Assembly: GCA_039545275.1 (NCBI GenBank)
Contig: BCHS01000001.1
Coordinates: 131,579 to 195,578, forward strand
DNA from: Pseudomicrostroma phylloplanum
Taxonomy: Eukaryota; Basidiomycota; Exobasidiomycetes; Microstromatales
Length of the DNA stretch: 64,000 nucleotides
Direction of reading: 5' to 3'
Shown: positions 21,317 through 31,200 of the stretch, in pieces
Position numbering within the stretch: position 1 is the first letter of the stretch
How the letters are laid out: each line of letters opens with the position of its first letter
The notes under the pieces: model-generated
Told to the model about the DNA's origin: nothing
The model's input: the letters and a program-made list of their open reading frames with translations, nothing else
Databases searched by the model: none
Made by a program: the position numbers and the translations under genes

Positions 21317-21717
21317 CCCGTATGCACTGCTCTGACCTGTGCTGATCTTGGTCACCTCGTGGACCTGGGCTCCCCCCTGGCTTGGGCTTCGCTTAGGCCT
21401 CGCGAGTGATCTGTCGTGATCTGTCGTCTTACCTCTCTCTTGTCTTGTGACGAAGTAGGTGGATCGGTGCAGGTGCTGGTGCTTGGTGCAGGTGCTGTGC
21501 TCTGCGTGCGTGTGTGACCTGGGTCGGTTGGCTGTGGACCCTGAATGGCGCAACGTGGGTTGTGTGGGCTTCGGGGCTTCGGGGCAGTGGAAGCAAGGGT
21601 CTGCGTGTGCGTGCGTGCATGCATGGCTGCTGGTCTGTGCGCTTCTCCACACGGCGGACAATGACAATGACGGCAGCGGCTGCCGATGGCTTTGCTTGCG
21701 TACGCGGACAGGCGCAG

Positions 21718-21741
21718 AGGCACAGGCACAGGCACAGGCAC
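21718..21741. repeat. AGGCAC hexamer repeat, four copies
   Basis: Four perfect tandem copies of a 6-bp unit lie about 190 bp upstream of the fasciclin gene. Confidence 0.8.
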
Positions 21742-21929
21742 GCGCTCACTCACACATGCTGAGCTCACGTCGATTCGTCAGCCAGGGTCTGCGGGGAAGG
21801 GAAGCCGGGGGGGAAGTAGGCAGGATACAAGTACTGGCAGCATATAGCCACCTCCTTGCCTTGACTCCCTCTCACCACCCCCATTAGGCTACTCATCCTC
21901 CCACTGACACCGCCTCGCCTCTGCCCACC

Positions 21930-23633
21930 ATGAGGTTCAATACTCAGGCACTCGCCTGCCTCGCCCTCGCAGCAGCAGCCACTGCAGCACCACCCTCCTC
22001 CACCTCCGACCTCACCTTTACATCCACCCTACCACCCACAAACTCACTCACATCATGGCTCTCCTCGTCCATCCAGACTGTACTCGCACCCATCTTTGGT
22101 GGAGTGACAAAGGAGGTCAGCGTAGCTGCCTCCCTCGCAAGCCACCACGACAGTGACAAGTCCATTTACGATGTCATCACATCTGACCCGCACTTCAGTA
22201 AGCTGGCAAAGGCAGTCAACTACTCTAGCGACTCCACAAAGGATCTCCTCAAGGGCAAGACTGGCGTACCCTTGACCATCTTTGCACCCGTGAACTGGGA
22301 GGATCCTCACCACGATGGCAAGCTCATGGCCTCTCTCGAGGGACCCCACTCGGCTGCCCTGATGCAGTCTACCAATGGCTGGTCCGTCGTATCCAAGCAC
22401 ATCGAAGACTATGAAAACGCCGTAGCTTCCCTGAACTCATCCGATGACGACAAGGAGAAGCGAAGGCGCCGTCTGGCCTACTTCATCGACGCCGTCTTGG
22501 CCTACCATCTCGTCGATGCCGACAAGGAGACCATCAGCTCCACCCAACTGGCACAGAATTCCACCGTCGGCACCAAGCTCAGCATCGATGGCAAGATCGC
22601 CGAGTACATTGGCAAGCTCAACGATGGTCTACCCCTCCGCATCCGCGTTGGCAAGTCCCTCCTCCCCAAGCCAGGCGTCTACCTCAACTTCTACTCCCGC
22701 ATCGTCTACTCGGACGTGGAGCTGAGCAATGGAGTGCTGCACGCAGTCGAGTACCCGCTCTTCCAATTCCCCAGCATCTTGCAGGGACTCTACTGGAGTG
22801 AGCCCCAGTTCAGCACTCTGACCACTGCCTTCCTCAAGACTGGCTCAGATGGATACCTCGCTCTCCCCGTCGCCAAGCATCCTAGCCACAAGGGCAGCGA
22901 CGACGGCGACGACGACGATCACCACCACCACCACCACAATCAGACTTTCAGGCACGGCTTGAGCGACCCAAAGGGTACCACTGCCTCGACTCTCTTCGCT
23001 CCCAGCAACGCAGCCTGGGATCGTCTTCCATGGGGGTTCCGTGCCTTCCTTTTCTCCCCAGGCAAAGGAGCTGATCTCCTCGGCAAGGTCCTCATGCTCC
23101 ACTCCATCCCCAACGACGTCTTCTACGCTGACTCTGTGCACCACGTCACTGAGCACGAGACGCCCACTGAGGTTAAGGGCAAGACCTTCACCCTCGACGC
23201 TGCTTCTGCCCACAAGCTCTGGTCGTCAGCTGGAGGAGACGACGATGGTGACGACAAGCCTCCGTACGGCTCTTCTAACGTCACTCGATACGTATTCGAC
23301 TCTGTCCTCCCGAAGATCCACAGTGGCAAGAACCACACTACCCCTCCACCAGACAAGGCCCACAAGTTTGAAAAAGTCCACGTAGACGTGTACCGCTACT
23401 ACCTCTTCCCGGGGTCTAAAGGTCCCTTGCAGACGAGGGTTAGCGTGCAGGGCGTGGCGGTCTTGATTCAGGACGTGGTGAACCTCAATGGGGCTACGCA
23501 TTTGATTACGCGATTCATCAAGCCGGAGGGACACCCCCATAGGGGTCTTTGGGCGGAGATTGCTCAAGAGGCAGAGAAGGCTGGATTTGGTGCGGTTGAT
23601 CTGGTGCAGGAGGCTAGGTTGAACAGGTGGTGA
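21930..23633 (+). CDS. Secreted fasciclin (FAS1) domain protein
   Basis: A single exon encodes 567 residues. An N-terminal signal peptide (MRFNTQALACLALAAAATAA) is followed by a Ser/Thr/Pro-rich linker. Two FAS1-like domains can be traced: the first (about residues 80-290) with LTIFAPVNW and AYHLVDA, and the second (about 330-545) with STLFAPSNAAWDRLP and LMLHSIPNDVFY and a late LNGATHLI. FAS1 domains mediate adhesion at membranes or the cell wall. Several N-glycosylation sequons (NYS, NSS, NST, NHT) are present. A stretch GDDGDDDDHHHHHHN around residue 325, between the domains, could bind metal ions. There is no C-terminal GPI signal; the protein ends LNRW, so it is probably soluble or wall-associated. 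No introns. Confidence 0.88.
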   Translation: MRFNTQALACLALAAAATAAPPSSTSDLTFTSTLPPTNSLTSWLSSSIQTVLAPIFGGVTKEVSVAASLASHHDSDKSIYDVITSDPHFSKLAKAVNYSSDSTKDLLKGKTGVPLTIFAPVNWEDPHHDGKLMASLEGPHSAALMQSTNGWSVVSKHIEDYENAVASLNSSDDDKEKRRRRLAYFIDAVLAYHLVDADKETISSTQLAQNSTVGTKLSIDGKIAEYIGKLNDGLPLRIRVGKSLLPKPGVYLNFYSRIVYSDVELSNGVLHAVEYPLFQFPSILQGLYWSEPQFSTLTTAFLKTGSDGYLALPVAKHPSHKGSDDGDDDDHHHHHHNQTFRHGLSDPKGTTASTLFAPSNAAWDRLPWGFRAFLFSPGKGADLLGKVLMLHSIPNDVFYADSVHHVTEHETPTEVKGKTFTLDAASAHKLWSSAGGDDDGDDKPPYGSSNVTRYVFDSVLPKIHSGKNHTTPPPDKAHKFEKVHVDVYRYYLFPGSKGPLQTRVSVQGVAVLIQDVVNLNGATHLITRFIKPEGHPHRGLWAEIAQEAEKAGFGAVDLVQEARLNRW

Positions 23634-24218
23634 GCGGGTGCGGCGTGCGAGGACTGAGGAAGGGAGACATGGAAAGCCCGAGAGGCGAACATTTGCACAA
23701 GTGGATTTCTCGCTCCTTTGAAGATGAAACGCCAGCACTTCGATCGTGTATCGATCGCCCTAACCGACAAATTTCTGTAGCTCTACCACCACAACCACCC
23801 CCACATGTACATCTTTGAACTCTCTCGTCCTGATTCTGTAGTATGACCCTAGCACTGCCCCTCCCTCCACCTTCTGAAACTCACACCAAATCTCACCCTC
23901 ATCATCATCACAATCTCGACCCCCATCATAATCACAATTTCGACCCCCATCTTAATCCATCATAATCTCGATCAAATTCTGCTCGCTACCTCTTCTCGTT
24001 GGTTGATTGATGGATGGGATCATCGTCGTTATTTCAGCTTTTGATCGGTCGGGGAAAAGAGGACAAGAAAATGGCAAAACAAGGTGCATATAGAAAGCCA
24101 GCAAATAGCGAAAAGCAAGTGTTGAGAAGCGAAGGTCAGGGCAGGGGGGAGGGTCGCTCTAGCGATTGTTGGGGTCACTTTGCCCGGCGGAGGGCTGAGA
24201 GACGACGACGACGAGCGT
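23634..24218. other. Convergent 3' region, 585 bp
   Basis: This lies between the fasciclin gene (+) and the GPI-protein gene (-). It holds an ATC-rich block with a 24-bp tandem duplication (23908-23955) and an AT-richer segment to about 24150. No coding potential was seen. Confidence 0.5.
23908..23955. repeat. 24-bp tandem duplication
   Basis: Two adjacent 24-bp units with the core CGACCCCCATC differ at two positions. A degenerate partial third unit may follow (ATCATAATCTCGA). It is noncoding. Confidence 0.75.
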
Positions 24219-25417
24219 CTAGAGGAGCGTGGCGACGCCGAGTGCCCCAAGTCCCAGCGCGGAGAAAGTCGCCAGACTTCCAATCCAAGCCGCAGGTGTC
24301 GCGCCCGAAGCTGGCGAGCCACTACCACTGCCACTGTCAGCACCGCCGTCTCCTCCTTCAGTGCCGTTGGTAGTTCCACCCATGACCATCTGCGGTGCGA
24401 CTCCATTAGTTCCATTCGGGTAGGACTTGGCCGCCGTGTCCACTTTACAATCCGACTTGTCCGCCAATGGACACGAAGAGGCCAAACAGATACTCTGGCT
24501 CGCCGCCTTTCCCTTCTCCCCCTTTGGCGGAGGTGGGAAGACAACTGCAGGGGCACAGCGCACATTGAACATCTTTCCCAGTAACGTGCCGACGGCGGTG
24601 GCGTCTTCGGTTGAGACGCCAAAGGAGACGGCTGCCATGCCTACTTGGGTGATAAAGTAGCCGACTTCGTTGGCGTCGAGGTTCATGAAGCGGTGTGCGG
24701 CGGACATGGAGGGGGAGCCTTGGTAGGTTGGGAACTCGGCGTTGGAGGAGGAGGATTGAGAGGAGCAGCCGAGGGCGGTACCGAAGTACTAAGCAGCGTA
24801 GGGTGTATGGGGGTGGCGAAGAGAAAGGTCAGGACAGTGAATGTGGGGTGTCTCCGATGAGGAACAGCGCAAACGTACCTGGTACAAGTGAGTCAGGAGG
24901 ACGTACTGCGCCGAAGTAGTGTCGTTGGCGGGCTTGTTGTTCTTGAGAGGTTCAGCTCCACCTCCATCGAGGAAGTTGACGGACTGGGCCACTCCTCGGA
25001 CATTGGTCGATTTAAGAGACCCGTCAAAGTACTTGAGCAGGCTTACTGGCTGGTCGTTAAAGGTTCTGCGTGACGACAGACGTGCACAAAAGGAAGACGA
25101 GAGAGCGGGCAACAGGTCAGCGTCAGTATGGTTGTTCTACTTGTCGACACGCCCACGTCCACTCACCCGTTAGCCAAGATCCCAGGCACCTTCAACTTAT
25201 CCCCCAGCGGCGAGTAGCTCCCAATAACCACCGTGTTGACCAGCGCGGTGAGCAAGGTGCTCTGCGCAGTGGCATTCACGCTCTTGAAGAGGGCAGTGGA
25301 GTACTTGTCGCACAGAGACATGTTCGCTGCTGCTGCTGCTGAGACTCCGCTCAGGCTGGCCAGGCTGGAGACTAGCGCCGTGAGGGCGAGAGGGGAGAGG
25401 AGGGAGAGGGAGCGCAT
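24219..25417 (-). CDS. GPI-anchored secreted protein, conserved-looking, function unknown
   Basis: Minus-strand exons 25417-25167, 25065-24879 and 24788-24219 give 335 residues. A signal peptide (MRSLSLLSPLALTALVSSLA) comes first. A helical globular region follows: NMSLCDKYSTALF, LLTALVNTVVIG, VNFLDGGGAEPLKNNKPAND, TSAQYVLLTHLYQ joined by splicing to YFGTALGCS, then MSAAHRFMNLDANEVGYFI and FNVRCAP. A Gly/Ser linker and a hydrophobic tail (GSLATFSALGLGALGVATLL) form a GPI-attachment signal. About six Cys occur after the signal peptide. The regular helices and the tidy splice junctions argue for a real conserved family, but I cannot name it and do not infer an activity. An in-frame extension upstream to 25696 was rejected because it would bury the signal peptide. 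Confidence 0.82.
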
Positions 25418-26491
25418 CGTTGCTTGCTTGTTCGGTGGGGGGTAGGATGTGAGGGGTTTGTGGCGGTGGTGATGGAGATGGGAGAGCTGGTAGTGACCTC
25501 TGGAGCAGGTTTCAGTCCAAGTGAAGGTACAAAAGGCAAAGAAAGGGGGGCGACGATCGTCCGGACCTTGGGTGAAGATAACCAATCCGGACGAGGAGCG
25601 GGTGCAGGGCCTTTTCCCCTCTCCGTAGGTGGCAGCGGATCGATATTGCTTGTGGAAGGGGACTACCCTGCTGAAAGCATTCCCATGGCATCGCATCTGT
25701 AGTTCCTTGGAATGTGCCTGCCTGACCTGAACTCGTTGATGCTTGCTGCCTGGGGCTACTCCTGCTACTCCTGCTTAGCAATATCACCACGATCTACGCG
25801 TCATCAGTTCGCTTCCTGCCCGCATGCCCTTTGCTCTTGCCATACTTCCGCTCTACCCCTGACTCGCCCTGGCGCAGTCTCGTCCACGTCCCTATGCGCT
25901 ACCGTCACCCTCGTACCAAACGCCGATCACATCCATTCTGGCCCGCCCTGAGTGTTTCGTACCTGGCTGACAAATCCCCCTCTCCCCCTGACGAACCCCA
26001 CCTGCTCTGACTTTCCCGATCACGTTCATGTTCGCGCTCAGGGGCATGATGCAGTCGCCGGCGTTTGCATGAAGCGGTAGCAATAGCAGGCTTACCAAGC
26101 AGGCGGCGGGAGGAAAGTTGTGGGCGGGAGAGGAACATAAGTGGTTCGTAGCGCGGTAGCTGGCGGCGTTTGGGGCTCTTGTTCCAACATGTTCCTTCCT
26201 CTTCTCCAGGCACACAGTTCGCTCGCTGCTGTTTGCACGCTGGACGTCACTGCGCTCGTGCTAAGCGCTTGGTGTATCACATTCAGGTAGCACTGCACAG
26301 CTTTGGGCCCCCAGGCGCGATCTCTCGCAGAACGAGCGACGCAATACCATTCCGTCATGCCGCTTTGACCTGTGTAGGAGTGACCAGGGGCTGCAAGGCA
26401 GATCTGGTAGCCTGGCCTGTGGGGCTTGCCTAGTCTGGAAAAACATCAGCTAGGGATCATGGTATGGATTTAATGCAGGTCTATTGGGCCC
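25418..26491. other. Intergenic region, 1074 bp
   Basis: This is the upstream region of the GPI-protein gene (first few hundred bases, GT/GA-rich on the plus strand) plus the 3' flank of the lipid kinase gene. Short open frames occur on both strands, but none has a convincing start, splice pattern or protein-like composition. No tRNA or repeat was recognised. Confidence 0.45.
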
Positions 26492-27890
26492 TCAATAGTA
26501 CACTTGGACCTTCCCGTCCAGCTCGCTCAAGACGCGACTGCTCGTCTTGGTCGAATCGACCAAAGCGCCGTCCAGGCAGACCAGTCCTGCACGGGTAGAG
26601 TCGGGATGCTGGGGAGGGACAGTGAAGAGCAGCATAGATTGGATGTGTGTGAGCTTCCAAGTAGCTCGGCCAGCCTGCATGGTCTTTGCGAATACTCACC
26701 GGTGTCCACTCCCACCCTCCTACGCGCCAGTAGTCGATCACATTCTCGCCTTCTACATCCTCCCCTATCCTCTCTTCCAACCCGCCTTCACCAGTGGGGT
26801 ATACTAAGTTCACGTGCTTCCCTTCATCGTACATGCCCTGCGTGATGGGTGTGACCCGCTTCTCTGCAAAGGTCTGACGGGCTTGAAGCGTCGACTCGCC
26901 CTCCCACGAGATGTCCTTGAGTGTGTTGGGCAGGGCCAATTGGACTTGCGGATCCTTGATGGGGCGGATCAGCACGACGTCGAGGCACTGGGGAGGTCTT
27001 GCGAGAGAGGAGCGAGAGTTGCTAGACGAGGCTTCGGCAAAGCCAAAGGGCGCAGGCACGAAGCTAGGCTCAAGTCGGTCGGTCGTCATGCTCGCCATGT
27101 AGAAAAAGGGACCCTCCACCACCATCGTCTCGCCCTCAAGCTTATCGAATTGTCTCGTCCTAGGATCGTACTTTTGCAAGGCGAGATCGGACACTGAAGG
27201 CCTCTTCAGAAGGAGCTTGCCGTCTATCCAGCTCGTGACATTCTTCTGCGCTGCCATCTTAAATCGCTCGATGCCGGGATGGGACTCGCGCAGCTCCTCC
27301 GAGTCACGCAAGATGGCCGCGTGGAGAGCGTGTGAGGTGATAAGGTGGGTGAGGACTTCCTTGGGTTCAGCGCCCTCTTCCTGGATAGTATTACTAGCCA
27401 GAGTCAGAGGGTGGAGTCGAGACGAAGACCCCTCGGGCTGTTTAGGCTTGAGAGAAGAAGTGTAGGCTCGAAGGGAGCGCAGGCGCCATCCATGCTGCGA
27501 AGAGTCTTCCAGAGGCTCGTGCCGCGAGGAAGAGGAGGGCGGGTAAAGTGCAGAGTAGAGGGCATTAGCCGTTCCTGTGGGTACCAGTATCAGTCGCAGT
27601 ACGGGAAGCTGCTGGTGTTCGGTTCGAGTCCCATAGAGCCCGCTCAGGAACTCCTGCGTGGTGCCATCGCCTCCAAGAAGAATCACTGTGAGGGGCTCGC
27701 CGCCGTCTGCCTTGCTGACATGTGATCGAAGCTCAGCCCCTATCTTGTTGGCATGCTGAGGAGCGTCCGTCTGATACTCTGTGAAATCCTGTCTATTCTC
27801 GGCGAGGCTCTGCCGCACTAGTGCGAGAATCTCAGCAGCCAGACGTGCACCTGCTGCAGGATTCCAGATGAGGATATTGCGGGATGTCAT
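26492..27890 (-). CDS. Lipid kinase with a diacylglycerol/sphingoid-base kinase catalytic domain
   Basis: Minus-strand exons 27890-26700 and 26608-26492 give 435 residues. The DAGK catalytic fold begins at the N-terminus (ILIWNPAAGARLAAEIL) and contains the nucleotide-binding motif VILLGGDGTTQEFLSGL near residue 73, then LILVPTGTANALYSALY. The C-terminal lobe has FFYMASMTTDRLEPSFV and CLDVVLIRPI. Splicing replaces an unrelated read-through tail with HPDSTRAGLVCLDGALVD and the end LDGKVQVYY, which looks like the closing beta-strands of this fold. It would phosphorylate a lipid hydroxyl (a sphingoid base, diacylglycerol or similar); the substrate is unknown. The frame is open to an ATG at 28187, adding 99 residues, but that part is Pro/Arg/His-rich and unlike the family, so the ATG at 27890, two codons before the fold, was chosen. 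It is divergent from the synaptojanin-type gene. Confidence 0.85.
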
Positions 27891-28287
27891 CGGGGAGGAG
27901 TCGTCGTCCGTACGATGAGGCGGTGGTAGCGAACGGCACAAAGTCGTGATGGGCACAATCAGCTCATGTGATACGAGACGAGGCTTAGGACCATCGCTTA
28001 GACCTACCCCCTCGGCAGCGTCGTCAGTGTGAGGAGCAACGAGGTGGTGCTGCTGCCTGTGTGCCCTGCCTGGCTGCCCAATCTGTGGAGTGGAGCTCTT
28101 TCCGTCGGCGCACCGCCGGCGCCGTTCGCCCAAAGCAAGCAGTGGGACCCCGCACAAAGGGGGAACCGAGGCAGTCATTCTTGCCATTGATCATCACTTC
28201 ATCTTCTCACCATCCTTGATCCCTTCTGGCAGCTGCACGACGACCTGCGAGATCAGACGCAGGTAGTGCTTCGGCTCCTTCTCGAAG
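27891..28287. promoter_or_regulatory. Divergent promoter region of the lipid kinase (-) and synaptojanin-type gene (+)
   Basis: These 397 bp lie between the chosen start codons. If the kinase starts at 28187 instead, only 100 bp remain. Mixed composition, no clear TATA element. Confidence 0.45.
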
Positions 28288-31200
28288 ATGCACGTCTGGC
28301 TTCGGCAGTCGCCGCGATGTCTCTACCTCGTCAACTCCACCCTCTCCGCCCAGAGCGGGAGGTCCGTCTTGGTGATCTCTACCGCGGCAGCTGGCGCCTC
28401 TTCGAACGCGACGAGCTATGGTGGAGAGTCTTCTTCTTCGGCGGCCGCGAATGCAGCGAGAGCTGTGGTAGAGATGGTCTCGATTCAGGACGTAGACTTC
28501 ACTAGCTGCGTCAGGCTGACAGAGGATGATGCGATGGGACAGGCGCCGGCTGGCTGTCTGGGGCTGATGAACGTCGCCAGTGGTGAGCAGAGCGAAGGAG
28601 ATAAGATTCTCTGCGCGAAACTTAATGCTCATGATACCTCTTTTCTCTTGGCAGACCTCTTCCTGTGTGTGGTCACGCACGCCTCCGAGGTGGGATCGAT
28701 CCGAGCAGGAGAAGTGGTCAAGTCGATCGGCTCCGTCGCCTTCTTCTGCGTCAATCGCCCGACCTGGGACGGACTCGATGTCCCAGAGCTCCTCAGCCAG
28801 ACAGGCTACATGGAGAATGGAGGAGCCCTTGATCCCTACGATGCCATCCTGCCTCAGTCCTCCTCGGCTGCGTCCTCTGGGCCAGTGGAGCATCCTTGCG
28901 CGAGTCTGAAGCGGCTACTAGGAATGGGATCATTCTATTATGCTGCCAATGGGTCTTTCGATATCTCCACTCGCCTAGAAAAGCGACTGTCAAGGCATCC
29001 TCACCAGACGCACGATATCTCGCAATACGATGGGCGCTTCGTCTGGAATACTTTCATGATCCATCCACTGATGGAGTTCAGAAACAGGCTGGAGCAGCCG
29101 GAGAGAGACAGGCTGGACGAAGAAGGACTCTTCCTCCTGGCCATTCAAGGCTATGCTGCCGTCTTTGATATGACACAGCCCTCCCTCGCTAGTTCGTCGA
29201 GCAGCTCGCTCGGCAAGCCCACGTCAATTGCTCTGATCAGCAGACTGAGCTGGAAGAGAGCTGGAACGCGCTTCAACACGCGAGGAGTAGATGATGATGG
29301 TAACGTTGCCAACTTTGTGGAGAGCGAAACCATCTTGAACCATGAAGGCGTATCGATGAGCTACGTTCAACTGCGTGGCTCAGTTCCGCTCTTCTGGGAG
29401 CAACAAGGCTTACAGACCTTCTCGGCTCGGATCCAGGTCACTCGTTCTCGACAAGCTTCACAGCCTGCCTTCGATCGGCACTTCGCTGACCTGCTCTCGC
29501 ACTATTCTCGAGTCCATGCTTTGAATCTGCTCGGCGCAAGAGATGCAGAGACGATCCTATCTGCCGCCTACGCTGAGCATATCCGCATGTCTGCTGCAGT
29601 GGAGCTAGCCACGCCCCCTGCGGATGAAGCGGAAGCAGAGGGTCTGGATCAGGAAGAACGGATTGGAATCACCAACTTCGACTTCCACACTGTCAATCGC
29701 TTGTCGGGTAGTCTGGATGGGGTCAGATCAGAGTTGAAGCTGCTCGGCCCCATCAGGCTGAAGAGGGAAGCCTTCTCTTGCACAATCGTGGATAGCGCAG
29801 GTACGGTGAGGAGACGACAGAATGGAGTGATACGGACAAATTGCTTGGACTGCCTCGATCGCACGAATGTAGTCGAAGCATTCTTGTCAGAAGCCGTCCT
29901 GGAAGACTTTCTCGAAAAGGCGGGACGGCATAGAGACAGCTTCCAACCTCTCAGCGGCAGTGCTCACCCTCTCTGGGCCCACCATCGTGTCCTCTGGGCC
30001 GAGAATGGCGACGCACTATCGCGTATCTATGCCGGTACAGGCGCCCTGAATACAACCTACACACGTACAGGCAATGCAAAGAAGAGCATAGGCTCCTTCC
30101 TCAGCGATGCTGCAAAAAGTGCCGGCAGGATGTACATCAACAATTTCCAAGATAAATCCAAGCAGAATGTCATCGATGCCCTGCTTGGCAACATGGCGAA
30201 TCAAAGAAGTGTAGAAGTCTACGATCCACTGCACGACTCGGTGGCCTCTGAGCTGACCTCGCGATTAGACGAGTACTCTACCAAATCCGAGATTACCGTA
30301 TTTGCCGGAACGTGGAACCTCAACGCCAAAGCGCCTGGCGAGAGTCTCTTGCCATGGCTGATGCCTCCGGGTATGACTGAGGAGCCGGACATTTATGCAA
30401 TCGGATTCCAGGAGATCGTGCCTCTGTCGCCTCAGCAGATTCTGCTGACGGACCCGGCAAAGCTCCGAGTATGGGAAGGCGTCATACTTGACACGCTTGG
30501 CAGACGATCTGACAAGCGGTCGGACTATCTCATCATGCGAAGCGAGCAATTGGTCGGCACTGCGCTAGTCATCCTGGTCAAGTCATCTGTGGTCGGACAT
30601 ATCCGACAGGTGGAGGCGACGACCCGCAAGACCGGCCTCAAGGGGATGAGCGGCAACAAAGGTGGAGTCGCCATCAGATTGACCTTCCACGACTCTACCT
30701 TCTGCTTTGTCACTGCCCATTTTGCGGCCGGCCATTCGAACGCGGAAGAGCGCAACGCTGATTACTGGACAATTCAACGAGGTCTCAACTTCCAGAGGGG
30801 CAAAAATCTGGTAGGGCATGATCATGTTATCTGGCTCGGTGACTTCAACTACCGCATAGACCTACCCAACGATCGATGTAGAGCCCTAGCTCAGGCAGAC
30901 GACTATGAGGCTTTGGCAGCGCACGACCAGCTGCGCAGAGCTCATTACTCGGGAGCTATCTTCCCTGGCTTCGAAGAAGGTCAGGTAGGCTTCCGCCCCA
31001 CCTACAAGTACGATGTCGGCACAGATGTCTACGACTCATCGGAGAAGCAGCGTGTGCCTGCCTGGACAGATCGCATCCTGTACAGCCGCAATGCACATGG
31101 CAACGAAGCTAGTAGCAGGGGCCATCAGCTGAATCAGACTTCCTACTTCAGAGCAGAGATCAAGACGTCCGATCATCGGCCAGTGTACGCCACCTTCAAG

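Larger units (their letters stand above)
21098..21929. other. Intergenic region upstream of the fasciclin gene, 832 bp
   Basis: This contains the PLD-like 3' UTR, a C10T6 tract (21301-21316), alternating GTGC/ATGC sequence near 21600-21627, and a short AGGCAC tandem repeat (21718-21741). The 90 bp before the fasciclin ATG are C-rich. No gene was seen. Confidence 0.5.

Noticed and set aside
23908..23955. Tandem 24-bp units as a possible CRISPR-like or iteron array
   Set aside because: There are only two imperfect copies without spacers, in a eukaryotic 3' flank. It is a simple local duplication.
25418..25696. In-frame N-terminal extension of the GPI protein
   Set aside because: It would place about 90 residues ahead of a clear signal peptide, and its composition is not protein-like.
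27621..27631. GGTTCGAGTCC, a perfect match to the tRNA B-box
   Set aside because: It lies inside the coding exon of the lipid kinase, no A-box or acceptor stem can be paired around it, and the protein frame explains the sequence.
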